Shown here: piece by piece, positions 44,938-54,284 of the stretch
Numbering within the stretch: the first letter of the stretch is position 1
Layout: every line of letters starts with the position of its first letter
Assembly: GCA_051870755.1 (NCBI GenBank)
Contig: JBJECE010000034.1
Coordinates: 1-64,000 of the forward strand
Reading direction: 5' to 3'
Source: W0P28-013 sp051870755
GTDB lineage: Bacteria > Bacteroidota > Bacteroidia > Bacteroidales > Paludibacteraceae
Length of the DNA: 64,000 nt
Made by a program: the position numbers and the translations under genes
Notes under the pieces: generated by a model
Databases searched by the model: none
The model's input: only the letters and a program-made list of their open reading frames with translations
Told to the model about the DNA's origin: nothing

Positions 44938-45762
44938 TTAATACGTTTCGGTTACGCCGCGATATGTAATCTCTTTCGACGTGCCGGCATAGACCACGTC
45001 TACATCGAGCGTTTCGCCGGTGCCGAGTTGCTGCGCCGTTATGTGCGTTTCGCCGGATTCGAAGCGGTTAGGATCGCGCAGCGAATACACGACCAAATCG
45101 TCCATCTCATACGCCAGCGACACATTTTGTTCGAGCAGGAACACGCCTTTGCCCGACAGCACATAGTTCATGACATAAATGCCCGACACAACCGTTTTTT
45201 TGCGTTCCTCTACCAGCCACTGTGCGGCAAATTGTGTATTGTCGTCGGCAAAAGCGGGCGTCGCGATTGTCCACGCACCGGCAGCCGTGCACTTCACCTC
45301 GACCAACGTATTGGCTGCCACTTGCCCGATGCAGGGTGAATAGACATAACCGGGATCGTAACACATTTTCTGCTGCCGATCAATCTGCAAGTTTTTGTCG
45401 GTATTGAGTATCAGCGCCCAAGCAGCGCCAACATCGGTCAGTTGGTGATTATCGACAACAATGATATGCGGTATCGCGCCTGTGTAACGCTGCAACACAA
45501 ACAGCGTATCGCCCACCGATTCGAACACGGCGTAATCGGTAAATTGTGCCGCCGCCTGCATGCGCGTCAGGCTGTCGGCATACAACAGGTCGTTCAAATC
45601 GAACATTTCGGTTATAAACTCGCTCGTCATCGACCGCGCACACAAATACCAGCGATCTTCTATCTCCCAACCGCGTTGTGTGCGACGCCACGGCTCGTTT
45701 TGTTCGCACGCAGTGAGCAGCAACGCCACCAAACAACTACAAATATACAAACTCTTTTTCAT
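44938..45762 (-). CDS. Hypothetical lipoprotein
   Basis: A 274-residue lipoprotein: MKKSLYICSCLVALLLTACE with the LTAC lipobox. The mature part is mostly beta-strand with several charged turns; no known family. Followed by a strong terminator and 32 nt downstream of the barrel-like gene at 45795, so the two likely share a transcript. It may be the lipoprotein partner of that outer-membrane protein; inference. Confidence 0.65.
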   Translation of the reverse strand: MKKSLYICSCLVALLLTACEQNEPWRRTQRGWEIEDRWYLCARSMTSEFITEMFDLNDLLYADSLTRMQAAAQFTDYAVFESVGDTLFVLQRYTGAIPHIIVVDNHQLTDVGAAWALILNTDKNLQIDRQQKMCYDPGYVYSPCIGQVAANTLVEVKCTAAGAWTIATPAFADDNTQFAAQWLVEERKKTVVSGIYVMNYVLSGKGVFLLEQNVSLAYEMDDLVVYSLRDPNRFESGETHITAQQLGTGETLDVDVVYAGTSKEITYRGVTETY

Positions 45763-45794
45763 ACGAATATCCTCCCAAAATAAGCATTAAACCA

Positions 45795-46448
45795 TCAGAA
45801 ACGAGCGCCAACACCAATATTGACAAAACCTTTGTGGCCGACACCGATTTCGGCCGTGCCATACACGCGGTTGCCCACGCGCACGCCAAGCGCCGTCAGT
45901 TGGAACGCCGGCAATACGGCATCGAAACGCGGTTTCGGGTCGAGATAATCGCTCTCGATAGCAAAAAGCACGCCCACCGACACGCCCGAATACAATCCGA
46001 CAACGGGACGGTCGAGATACTGAAACCGTATCGATGGCAGAATGGACAACTGCGTTATATCGGTTGTCCCGACAAACGCATCGGTAACACGGTCGTGCTG
46101 ACGGCTGTATTTCCCCCCATAATAGACTTCGACGCCGAGATGCAGCCAATACTTGATGGCATAGCGATAATTGACGGCAAACGATGGCAATATGGCCGCA
46201 GTGCGCGTATAGACATCGGGTGTAAACCAAGCGCCGGGACTTTCAAAATCGCCACACACATGGCAAAAACCGAAATAGCCGCCAAACCACCCGTTCATCA
46301 GCGGGTCGCCCACCGAGAACTGCACATAATGGCGCGGAATGTCGCGTACGACAATCGCGTCGTCGTCGCTATCGGCAGCGCGCGCCACCGACACACAGCC
46401 GCACAAAACGGCTGCCAACAACAGCATTTTTTTTGAATAATTTTTCAT
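45795..46448 (-). CDS. Putative outer-membrane beta-barrel protein
   Basis: A 217-residue protein with a signal peptide (KKMLLLAAVLCGCVSVARA). Alternating strands (HYVQFSVGDPLMNGWFGGYF, TAAILPSFAVNYRYAIKYWL) and the final KGFVNIGVGARF, ending in Phe, are typical of small outer-membrane barrels. First of a two-gene unit with the lipoprotein at 44938. Function unknown. Confidence 0.65.
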   Translation of the reverse strand: MKNYSKKMLLLAAVLCGCVSVARAADSDDDAIVVRDIPRHYVQFSVGDPLMNGWFGGYFGFCHVCGDFESPGAWFTPDVYTRTAAILPSFAVNYRYAIKYWLHLGVEVYYGGKYSRQHDRVTDAFVGTTDITQLSILPSIRFQYLDRPVVGLYSGVSVGVLFAIESDYLDPKPRFDAVLPAFQLTALGVRVGNRVYGTAEIGVGHKGFVNIGVGARF

Positions 46449-46546
46449 AACCGCCTAAAAATAAGAGATTGTTTTCATAAAAGATGATGCTTCGAATACC
46501 CAAAACGTTGCAAAAATCGTACAAAAAAATGACAAAAAAACAACCA

Positions 46547-46578
46547 TTTGCAACATATCGCAAAATTTACTACCTTTG
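46547..46578 (+). promoter_or_regulatory. Promoter of the cysS operon
   Basis: TTTG (46547-46550), 20 nt, TACCTTTG (46571-46578): a textbook Bacteroidetes promoter, 26 nt before the cysS start. Confidence 0.85.
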
Positions 46579-46604
46579 TAGGTTGGATTTTATAGTACAC
46601 ATTT

Positions 46605-48068
46605 ATGGAAAATTCATTGCTGATTTACAATACGCTGACGCGTTGCAAAGAGTTATTCAAACCGCTGCATGCGCCGCACGTCGGTTTGTACGTTTGCGGT
46701 CCGACCGTCTATGGCGACGGACATTTGGGGCACGCACGGCCGGCTATCACTTTCGATGTTTTGTATCGTTATCTGACGCATCTCGGCTACAAAGTGCGCT
46801 ACGTGCGCAACATCACCGATGTCGGTCATTTGGAACACGATGCCGACGACGGCGAGGATAAAATAGCCAAAAAAGCGCGCCTCGAGAAACTCGAGCCGAT
46901 GGAGGTCGTTCAACACTACACGTTGCGTTATCACAAGGCGATGGAGAAATTGAACGTGTTGCCGCCAAGCATCGAACCGCATGCATCGGGACACATCATC
47001 GAACAGATTGCGTTTGTGCAGAAAATTCTTGATGCCGGCTACGCGTACGTCAGCGAAGGGTCGGTCTATTTCGATGTCGAAAAATACAACCGCGACCACC
47101 ACTACGGCAAACTGTCGGGGCGGAATATCGACGAGTTGCTCGAAACGACGCGCGAACTTGATGGTCAGACAGAAAAACGGCGCAGCATCGATTTCGCATT
47201 GTGGAAAAAAGCCGCGCCCGAACACATCATGCATTGGCCGAGTCCGTGGAGCGAAGGTTTCCCCGGTTGGCACATGGAATGTTCGGCCATGGGCACCAAA
47301 TACCTCGGCGAGGAGTTCGACATACACGGCGGCGGCATGGACTTGATGTTCCCGCACCACGAGTGCGAAATTGCTCAAAGTGTGGCTGCACTCGGTCACG
47401 AAACCGTGCATTATTGGATGCACAACAACATGATAACCATCAACGGGCAGAAGATGGGCAAATCGTTGGGTAACTTCATCACGCTCGATGAATTTTTCAC
47501 CGGTTCGCATCCGTTGCTGACACAGGCTTACGCGCCGATGACCATTCGTTTCTTCATTCTTCAGGCGCACTACCGCAGCACGGTCGATTTCAGCAACGAA
47601 GCGCTGCAAGCGTCGGAAAAAGGCTTGGCGCGCCTATTGGAAGCCTACGAACGTCTGCAAAAAATAGTGCCGGCGGCGCAATCGACCATTGATGTAAAAG
47701 GGCTGCGCGACCGCTGCGAAGAGGCCATGTGCGACGACTTGAACACGCCGATTGTGATTTCGCACCTGTTCGACGCGTGCAAAGCCATCAACACCGTTGC
47801 CGACGGCAAAGGAACAATCGCAGCAGCCGATTTGGAAGAGTTGAAAGCCACATTCAAACTCTTTGTTGAAGACATTTTGGGACTGCAAATGGCAACGCAC
47901 GACAACGACAACGAAGCCTACAAAAAAGCGGTCGATTTGTTGTTGGATTTGCGGTTGCAAGCCAAACAAAACAAAGATTGGGCAACCTCGGACAAAATTC
48001 GTAACGAACTGACAGCCATCGGGTTCACCATAAAAGACACCAAAGATGGTTTCGAGTGGTCGATTTAA
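46605..48068 (+). CDS. cysS: Cysteinyl-tRNA synthetase
   Basis: A 487-residue class I synthetase that charges tRNA-Cys. HIGH-type motif HLGHARPAITFD near residue 40, KMSKS-type motif KMGKSLGN near residue 285 (Gly in place of Ser, as in other Bacteroidetes). Zinc ligands are expected at CGPTVY, WHMECSAMG and HHECE. The length is normal, and the C-terminal anticodon-binding domain is present (DWATSDKIRNELTAIGF). It is the first gene of a same-strand run to lpxH with gaps of at most 39 nt. Confidence 0.97.
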   Translation: MENSLLIYNTLTRCKELFKPLHAPHVGLYVCGPTVYGDGHLGHARPAITFDVLYRYLTHLGYKVRYVRNITDVGHLEHDADDGEDKIAKKARLEKLEPMEVVQHYTLRYHKAMEKLNVLPPSIEPHASGHIIEQIAFVQKILDAGYAYVSEGSVYFDVEKYNRDHHYGKLSGRNIDELLETTRELDGQTEKRRSIDFALWKKAAPEHIMHWPSPWSEGFPGWHMECSAMGTKYLGEEFDIHGGGMDLMFPHHECEIAQSVAALGHETVHYWMHNNMITINGQKMGKSLGNFITLDEFFTGSHPLLTQAYAPMTIRFFILQAHYRSTVDFSNEALQASEKGLARLLEAYERLQKIVPAAQSTIDVKGLRDRCEEAMCDDLNTPIVISHLFDACKAINTVADGKGTIAAADLEELKATFKLFVEDILGLQMATHDNDNEAYKKAVDLLLDLRLQAKQNKDWATSDKIRNELTAIGFTIKDTKDGFEWSI

Positions 48069-48107
48069 TTTAGAAAATAAAAATAACAAAAAAGGAGATA
48101 CAAAATT

Positions 48108-49202
48108 ATGAAAACATCGTTCAAATTTCTGTCGGCATGTATCATAGCCGCCACTCTCGTTAGTTGCCAATGCCATTATTACCGAATCGACGGCCGCGTA
48201 GGCGAAGAATGGGCTGATGGCACCATTCTGTGCTTCCCCGCCGGACAAAGAGACGCCGTTGCGTTGGATAGTGTTACCATCAACGCCGATGGCACTTTCG
48301 CACTGCAAGGCATGTGCGACACGCCGCAGGTCTGCCTGTTGCGCCTGCAAAAAGGTGAAAGCCGCCACAATGCCAACGGTTACTTCGTACTCGAGCCGGG
48401 GCACATCAACATTACCATCGGCGACGACAAATTCAGCGTATCGGGCACAGAACTTAATGAATTGGCCAACAAACACTTAAAATTAGCATTCCCATTCGAG
48501 CAACAACTATCGGCCTTGTACAATCAATGGTTCGCAAGCGAGGACGAAAGCGAACGCGCAGCCATCGAACAGGCCTACGACAGCATCGACGCCGAATATC
48601 GGAAACTCAACAAACAATTCGTCGAGCAGAACAACGACAACCTTGTCGGCGCATTTGTGTTCACGCAAACGGATTTGAGCGACGCCGAGCAAGCCGAGAT
48701 ACTGCAACAAGCCGGCGACGTTTTCAAAGCTCAACCGCAAGTACAAAAAATCGCCGAACGTGTCGAGCAACTGAAAAAGGTGGCCGTCGGAACGCAATTC
48801 ACCGATTTCGAAATGGACGACCTCGACGGCAATCGCGTCCGGCTGTCGGATTTTGTAGGCAAAGGCAAATATGTGGTGGTCGATTTTTGGGCGTCGTGGT
48901 GCGCCCCATGCCGTCGCTCGATGCCGGCACTGAAAGCCTTGTACGAACAATACAACCAGCAAATCGACATCGTAGGCGTGTCGTTCGACAAAGATGGGGA
49001 CGCGTGGGAAGCGTGCGTAGCCACGCTTGAGTTGCCTTGGCATCACATGTCCGATTTGAAAGGTTGGCAATCGGAAGCCGCCTCCATCTACTGCATCAAC
49101 AGCATTCCGCACCTGATGTTGATAGACAACAACGGAACAATTGTGGCGCGCAATCTGTACGACAACACGTTGGCCGAAAAATTGCATGAATTGTTCGACT
49201 AA
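48108..49202 (+). CDS. TlpA/ResA-like thioredoxin lipoprotein
   Basis: A 364-residue lipoprotein (signal MKTSFKFLSACIIAATLVSC). Residues about 25-120 are a DUF4369-like domain (YYRIDGRVGEEWADGTI), a helical linker follows (about 125-225), and the C-terminal 135 residues are a thioredoxin-fold domain with active site WCAPC in VVDFWASWCAPCRRSMP, and the conserved cis-Pro in INSIPHLMLID. It should act as a membrane-bound periplasmic thiol-disulphide oxidoreductase. Second gene of the cysS run. Confidence 0.85.
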   Translation: MKTSFKFLSACIIAATLVSCQCHYYRIDGRVGEEWADGTILCFPAGQRDAVALDSVTINADGTFALQGMCDTPQVCLLRLQKGESRHNANGYFVLEPGHINITIGDDKFSVSGTELNELANKHLKLAFPFEQQLSALYNQWFASEDESERAAIEQAYDSIDAEYRKLNKQFVEQNNDNLVGAFVFTQTDLSDAEQAEILQQAGDVFKAQPQVQKIAERVEQLKKVAVGTQFTDFEMDDLDGNRVRLSDFVGKGKYVVVDFWASWCAPCRRSMPALKALYEQYNQQIDIVGVSFDKDGDAWEACVATLELPWHHMSDLKGWQSEAASIYCINSIPHLMLIDNNGTIVARNLYDNTLAEKLHELFD

Positions 49203-49209
49203 AGCGGCG

Positions 49210-51351
49210 ATGAGACAACGTATTGCCATATTATCTTTGGGACTCGCGCTCGCTGCATGCAGCACTGCCGACAACGCCGAAAGCCTATCGGCCTACTACG
49301 CCACCACACAAGGCCTGAATCAGGGAGCGCTGAAAACGGCCTTGTACGAAATTATCAAAAATCCGCGCGTTGTAGGCTACGACAATTTGTGGCAATATTT
49401 TCCGCAAACCGACCGCAAAGCCGACGGCACCGTGTGGGACATGTATTCCAACAACACCTACTATTTCCCCGACGACGGCACCTCGACGGCTACCGGCATG
49501 GACAAGGAACACGCCTTCCCGAAAAGTTGGTGGACATCCGATTTCAAAGCCGACTATTTCGACTGCTACAGCGACCTGTTCAACCTGAATCCGGCCGATG
49601 CCGCCGCCAATCAGCAAATCAAGAGCGCATGGCCCATGGCCGAAATCGACATCAGTGTAACAGCCGACAATGGCGTCATACGCAAAGGCACAAGCACATT
49701 GCACGGTGCTTACCCGACATCGCAACCACACACAGCCTGGGAACCGGCCGACGAGTACAAAGGCGACTTCGCGCGTACCTATATGTATGTCGTTACCTGC
49801 TACGAATTCATTTCGTATGCTTCAAACTCGAATGGACCGGCATGGTCGAGTACATCGGGCGCAAGTACACAAATAACATGGAACAGCAAAGAAACCTATC
49901 CGCTACTGACCGATTGGACTGCCAAAATGTTGCTCGAGTGGCACCACAACGACCCCGTCAGCGACAAAGAGTTGAAACGCAACGAAGTCATCTACGGCAT
50001 ACAGGGCAACCGCAATCCGTTTATCGATTGTCCCGCCTTTGCCGACTACATTTGGGGCGACAAAAAAGCCGAACCATTCGACATCGCGCTGATTACGGGC
50101 AAAGCCTTTTTCAGTATGCCGCAAAATGGCGAAACATACGCATTCAAAGGCGACAGCATCAACCAACAGCAGCGCCTGAAAATGCAATTCAGAGCTAACA
50201 ACGTATCGAAACCCATCACACTGAGTGTTGTCGGTACGCCAAAAGGACAATTCACACTATCGCAAACCACGCTGACCGCCGCCGAAGCCACCAATGGCAC
50301 CATTCTGACGCTGGGCTACACATCGAGCGTACCGGCGCGCGACACGGTGCAACTGCAACTTGTCAGCGACGAATTGGACGCACCCGTCGTCATCACACTG
50401 ACGGCCGAAGCCTTCGACACGTTTCGCGTACTCGAACCGGCCGTTACCGAAAACACCCTGACGTTGCGCTGGGCAGCCTCGGCCGATGCCGACAGATATG
50501 CCATCAGTGTATTTCAACCACGCGACACCGGCGAAATGGCGTGGCTGAACATTCTCGATGAAGAATTTGTGTGGCAAAAACTACCCGACACTTGGAGTTA
50601 TTCCGTCAATAGTAAGGGTACGCGCGTAGGAGTCGAGATTGAACAACAAAACTATGTGAAACTTGCATCCGGCTCCTACGACGGATTTGTACAAACGCCG
50701 GCTTTGTCCGTCGGCGACACGGTCATCGTCAGCAGCCGCGCAGCCCAATACAACAACAATAGCGCTGCCAACGTATCGCTCACCATCGCCGCTAACGAAG
50801 TCGATATTGCGACACATACGATAACATCTGACTTTCAGACGTTTACGGACACGATTATCGCCACACAGCCGACACTCACCGTCAGATTCACAGCCAAAAA
50901 AGGCAAACAAGTTTGGCTCGATGCGGTGCATATCGACACACACATCGGCGTCGAATCGCAAGTGCTGATACGCGACGAATTTCCGGCCACCACCACCGAC
51001 ACGCACTACACCGTGAGCAACCTCGTAACCGACGAGCACTATTGGTACACCATTCAACCGCAAGGTGGTGCCTACGAAACCATCTACGGGCCTTTCGAAG
51101 TGGTGATAACACCCACAGCCACCAAACGTGTACCGGCCGGCAACATCATTTGGAGTGTCGGACGAGATGTACTCCACCTCGAGCAACTGCCCGCGTACGC
51201 CGACATCACGTTGTACGACCTTGCAGGGCACACGCTGTTTACTATGCGCAAAAACGCCAATTACGCCCTCGACATTCCATTGCAACGTTCCGGCATATTC
51301 ATCTTGCAGATAGCAGGCTGTCGGCCGATAAAAATTCTAAAAATGCCCTAA
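49210..51351 (+). CDS. Endonuclease I family nuclease with T9SS tail
   Basis: A 713-residue exported nuclease. The start at MRQRIAILSLGLALAACS is chosen because it gives a signal; the 23 codons upstream lie inside the previous gene. Residues about 25-290 match the endonuclease I (EndA/NucM) fold with the core GMDKEHAFPKSWW and DLFNLNPADAAANQQ, so the His-metal active site seems intact. About 290-640 are Ig-like and jelly-roll-like regions, and the last 80 residues are a type IX-type tail (ITLYDLAGHTLF, SGIFILQIAG). It should degrade extracellular DNA or RNA. The signal resembles a lipobox (LAAC), unusual for a T9SS cargo. Confidence 0.8.
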   Translation: MRQRIAILSLGLALAACSTADNAESLSAYYATTQGLNQGALKTALYEIIKNPRVVGYDNLWQYFPQTDRKADGTVWDMYSNNTYYFPDDGTSTATGMDKEHAFPKSWWTSDFKADYFDCYSDLFNLNPADAAANQQIKSAWPMAEIDISVTADNGVIRKGTSTLHGAYPTSQPHTAWEPADEYKGDFARTYMYVVTCYEFISYASNSNGPAWSSTSGASTQITWNSKETYPLLTDWTAKMLLEWHHNDPVSDKELKRNEVIYGIQGNRNPFIDCPAFADYIWGDKKAEPFDIALITGKAFFSMPQNGETYAFKGDSINQQQRLKMQFRANNVSKPITLSVVGTPKGQFTLSQTTLTAAEATNGTILTLGYTSSVPARDTVQLQLVSDELDAPVVITLTAEAFDTFRVLEPAVTENTLTLRWAASADADRYAISVFQPRDTGEMAWLNILDEEFVWQKLPDTWSYSVNSKGTRVGVEIEQQNYVKLASGSYDGFVQTPALSVGDTVIVSSRAAQYNNNSAANVSLTIAANEVDIATHTITSDFQTFTDTIIATQPTLTVRFTAKKGKQVWLDAVHIDTHIGVESQVLIRDEFPATTTDTHYTVSNLVTDEHYWYTIQPQGGAYETIYGPFEVVITPTATKRVPAGNIIWSVGRDVLHLEQLPAYADITLYDLAGHTLFTMRKNANYALDIPLQRSGIFILQIAGCRPIKILKMP

Positions 51352-51352
51352 A

Positions 51353-52318
51353 ATGAACGCGTTACGCCACCGCACATTACACCTTGTCGCCATCGGCTGC
51401 CTGCTGATGAGCCTTGTTGCGGCCTGCAAAAAAACACCGACAACAACCACAGGCGGTGCGTTGCAATACAATGGGCAAACCTACACCCTAAAAACCGCCC
51501 GACAACGTTGCTACCGCGACACCATTTCGGGACAGCAACGCATCGACGCCGCTTTCTGCTCGCCCAAAATGAGTTTTGCCGACGGTAAAATGGCCGGCAC
51601 CGGCGCCTTAGTCGTACTCGCCGTGGCGTGCGACTCCGACCATTTAGTCGTCGGACAATACGACATACTGCCCGACTCGTATGCCATCATCGTTGCCGAC
51701 GACAAATCCGACACCACACGCCACCACATCGATGGCGGAACGCTTGATGTAACCGCCACCGACAACGGAGTGCAATACACGTTCACAGCCGGTGAATTAA
51801 CAGGTTCGTACACAGGCACATACACCTACAATTACGACATTGATGGCACACCATGCGGATACATCAGTCTAAATGATTCCATCGTGCCATTGCAAAAGGG
51901 CGATTTACTATTGTGGGGCCCAATTTTCGACGACAATTTACACTATTACGAATTTTATTTCTATTCGTGCGACCTGCGCCACACCGATGCCGGCGCCATC
52001 AAACAGGGAATGGCCTTTGTCGTCGGTCTGCACTCGGCCAACACCACAGCACCCGACAACGGCACTTATCCCATCGGGAGTGCCAACCTCAACCAAACCG
52101 CCATGTACGGACACCGTAGCGGCAACAGCAGTTGGGGCACCTATTGGACGCATTATCTGACCGCATCGACGCAAACCAAAGCCAACGTGCTGACAGGCAA
52201 CATCGCCTTAACCAACGACAATGGAAAATATGTTTTCACATTCGATTGTACCGACCAACTTGGCAACAAAATAACCGGCACGCACAGCGGCACATTCCGT
52301 ATATGCGATGTCAGATAA
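51353..52318 (+). CDS. Hypothetical lipoprotein, downstream of the secreted nuclease
   Basis: A 321-residue lipoprotein (LVAIGCLLMSLVAAC, lipobox VAAC, followed by a Lys/Thr-rich linker). The mature part is beta-rich with repeated short Thr/Gly strands (GSYTGTYTYNYD, ITGTHSGTF), similar in feel to lipocalin-like lipoproteins; no family assigned. It starts 1 nt after the nuclease stop, so the two are coupled. Confidence 0.6.
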   Translation: MNALRHRTLHLVAIGCLLMSLVAACKKTPTTTTGGALQYNGQTYTLKTARQRCYRDTISGQQRIDAAFCSPKMSFADGKMAGTGALVVLAVACDSDHLVVGQYDILPDSYAIIVADDKSDTTRHHIDGGTLDVTATDNGVQYTFTAGELTGSYTGTYTYNYDIDGTPCGYISLNDSIVPLQKGDLLLWGPIFDDNLHYYEFYFYSCDLRHTDAGAIKQGMAFVVGLHSANTTAPDNGTYPIGSANLNQTAMYGHRSGNSSWGTYWTHYLTASTQTKANVLTGNIALTNDNGKYVFTFDCTDQLGNKITGTHSGTFRICDVR

Positions 52319-52339
52319 ACATCTGTTTTTTTGAAAGTT

Positions 52340-53125
52340 ATGCACACACAAGAAGAAAAACTAAACGCTTTTGCACGCCTGCTCGACGTGATGGCCGAAC
52401 TGCGACAAAAATGTCCGTGGGACAAGAAACAAACATTCGAATCGCTGCGCTGCAACACGATTGAGGAGGTTTACGAGTTGGCCGAAGCCATAGCCAACAA
52501 CGACAAAAAGAACATCAAAAAAGAGCTGGGCGATGTGTTGCTACACATTGTATTCTATGCGCAAATGGGCAGCGAAACAGGCGATTTCGACATCAAAGAC
52601 GTGTGCGACGCGTTAGTCGAAAAACTCATCTACCGCCACCCGCACATCTACGGAAACGTAGCCGCCGAAACCTCCGAAGCCGTCAAACAAAATTGGGAAC
52701 AACTGAAAACCAAAGAAAAAGATGGCAACAAATCGGTGTTGAGCGGCATTCCCGCCACGCTGCCGGCACTCATCAAAGCCAACCGCATACAAGACAAAGC
52801 CCGCAACATCGGATTCGATTGGGAAGAACGCACCCAAGTGTGGGACAAAGTGAAAGAGGAAATAGCCGAATTTCAGGCCGAAATCGACCACAACGACCCC
52901 GACCGCATGGAAGCCGAATTTGGCGACTTGTTTTTCAGTCTCGTCAATGCGGCACGACTCTACAACATCAACCCCGAAAACGCACTCGAACGCACCAACA
53001 AAAAGTTCATCAACCGATTTAATTATTTGGAAGAAAGAACCATCAAACAAGGCCGCGACCTACGCCAGATGAGCCTCGCCGAAATGGACGCCATCTGGAA
53101 CGAAGCCAAGCAAAAAGGACTGTAA
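52340..53125 (+). CDS. mazG: Nucleoside triphosphate pyrophosphohydrolase MazG
   Basis: A 261-residue enzyme hydrolysing NTPs and dNTPs to the monophosphate. The ATG (MHTQEEKLNAF) is preferred over a TTG three codons upstream. Two MazG domains: N-terminal with CPWDKKQTFESL and EEVYELAEAI plus KKELGDVLLHIVFYA; C-terminal with EEIAEFQAEI and EAEFGDLFFSLVNAAR. The metal-binding ExxE...ExxD patterns are visible in both. Normal length for the family. Abuts the DUF59 gene directly. Confidence 0.95.
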   Translation: MHTQEEKLNAFARLLDVMAELRQKCPWDKKQTFESLRCNTIEEVYELAEAIANNDKKNIKKELGDVLLHIVFYAQMGSETGDFDIKDVCDALVEKLIYRHPHIYGNVAAETSEAVKQNWEQLKTKEKDGNKSVLSGIPATLPALIKANRIQDKARNIGFDWEERTQVWDKVKEEIAEFQAEIDHNDPDRMEAEFGDLFFSLVNAARLYNINPENALERTNKKFINRFNYLEERTIKQGRDLRQMSLAEMDAIWNEAKQKGL

Positions 53126-53440
53126 ATGGAGAACGAATTTTTAGCCATCGAGGAAAAAATCGTTGCGGTACTCAAAACCGTATTCGACCCCGAAATCCCC
53201 GTCAATATCTACGATTTGGGACTCATCTACCGCATCGAAAACACCGACGGCAACGTAGAAATAGACATGACACTGACCGCGCCCAACTGCCCCGCCGCCG
53301 ACTTCATGGCCGAAGACGTCAGACTGAAAGTGGCCGGCATCGAAGGCGTCAAAAACGTCAATGTCAATATCGTGTTTGAACCCGAATGGACGCAAGACCG
53401 CATGACCGACGAAGCCAAACTCGAACTCGGACTGCTATAA
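53126..53440 (+). CDS. DUF59/MIP18-family protein (SufT/PaaD-like)
   Basis: A 104-residue protein. DPEIPVNIYDLGLIY is the DUF59 signature, followed by MTLTAPNCPAADF, which holds the Cys expected for Fe-S work, and VNIVFEPEWTQDRM. The family assists Fe-S cluster assembly or transfer, and in paaD acts in phenylacetate breakdown. No suf genes are nearby, so the specific role is inferred. Its ATG follows the mazG stop with no gap. Confidence 0.85.
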   Translation: MENEFLAIEEKIVAVLKTVFDPEIPVNIYDLGLIYRIENTDGNVEIDMTLTAPNCPAADFMAEDVRLKVAGIEGVKNVNVNIVFEPEWTQDRMTDEAKLELGLL

Positions 53441-53452
53441 ACACACAAAAAA

Positions 53453-54217
53453 ATGAGCCCAAAATACTACTTCTTGTCCGATGCCCATTTAGGCGCACGC
53501 GTCATCGACAACCCGCACGCACACGAACAACGCGTGGTCGATTGGCTCGACATGGCCAAAAGCGACGCCACCGCCATCTTTCTGCTCGGCGACATTTTCG
53601 ACTTTTGGTTCGAATACACAACCGTTGTGCCAAAAGGCTTCACACGGCTGCTCGGCAAACTGCGCGAAATCACCGAATCGGGCATTCCCGTCCATTTTTT
53701 CGTCGGCAACCACGACCTCTGGACGTTTGGCTACCTTGAGCAGGAAATCGGGCTGATAGTTCACCGCGAACCACAGATTTTCACGCTCGAAGGCAAACAA
53801 TTTTTCATGGCACACGGCGACGGACTCGGCGACCGCGACCGCAAATTTTCGCTCATTCGACGCATTTTCCATAGTCGCACATGTCAATGGGCATTCCGGC
53901 ACCTGCTGCCGGCCACCATCGGCATCAAGTTCGGGCAACGCTGGAGCGAAAGCAACCGCCGCCGGCACGAACGCCAAAACATCGGATTCTTGGGCGAAAA
54001 TCGCGAACCGCTCGTACTGTTCGCCAAGCAACACACCGTGCAGCACCCCGACATCGACTACTACATCTTCGGGCACCGCCACATCGTACTCAACCTGATG
54101 CTGAACGGCGGCAGTCAAGTGCTGATAATCGGCGATTTCATCAGAGAATTTTCGTACGCCACATTCGATGGAGAAACAATGGCCATCGACAATTTCGAAA
54201 CACCGCTGCAACCCTAA
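53453..54217 (+). CDS. lpxH: UDP-2,3-diacylglucosamine hydrolase LpxH
   Basis: A 254-residue calcineurin-like phosphoesterase of lipid A synthesis. Metal-binding motifs run in order: SDAHLG (9-14), GDIFDFWFEY (about 41), VGNHDLW, AHGDGLG and FGHRHI near the C-terminus. Length and order fit LpxH; the LpxI alternative has a different fold. It supports an outer membrane with LPS. It is the last gene of the cysS run; the new promoter at 54247 follows. Confidence 0.9.
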   Translation: MSPKYYFLSDAHLGARVIDNPHAHEQRVVDWLDMAKSDATAIFLLGDIFDFWFEYTTVVPKGFTRLLGKLREITESGIPVHFFVGNHDLWTFGYLEQEIGLIVHREPQIFTLEGKQFFMAHGDGLGDRDRKFSLIRRIFHSRTCQWAFRHLLPATIGIKFGQRWSESNRRRHERQNIGFLGENREPLVLFAKQHTVQHPDIDYYIFGHRHIVLNLMLNGGSQVLIIGDFIREFSYATFDGETMAIDNFETPLQP

Positions 54218-54246
54218 CCACTGACACACATTAACTCTCTCAACTT

Positions 54247-54278
54247 TTTGACCGTTTCAAACTTTTTTTGTACCTTTG
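54247..54278 (+). promoter_or_regulatory. Promoter of the second candidate non-coding RNA
   Basis: TTTG (54247-54250), 20 nt, TACCTTTG (54271-54278). The same perfect layout as the cysS promoter, but no ORF of length lies downstream before the terminator at 54518. Confidence 0.85.
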
Positions 54279-54284
54279 CGGGCG

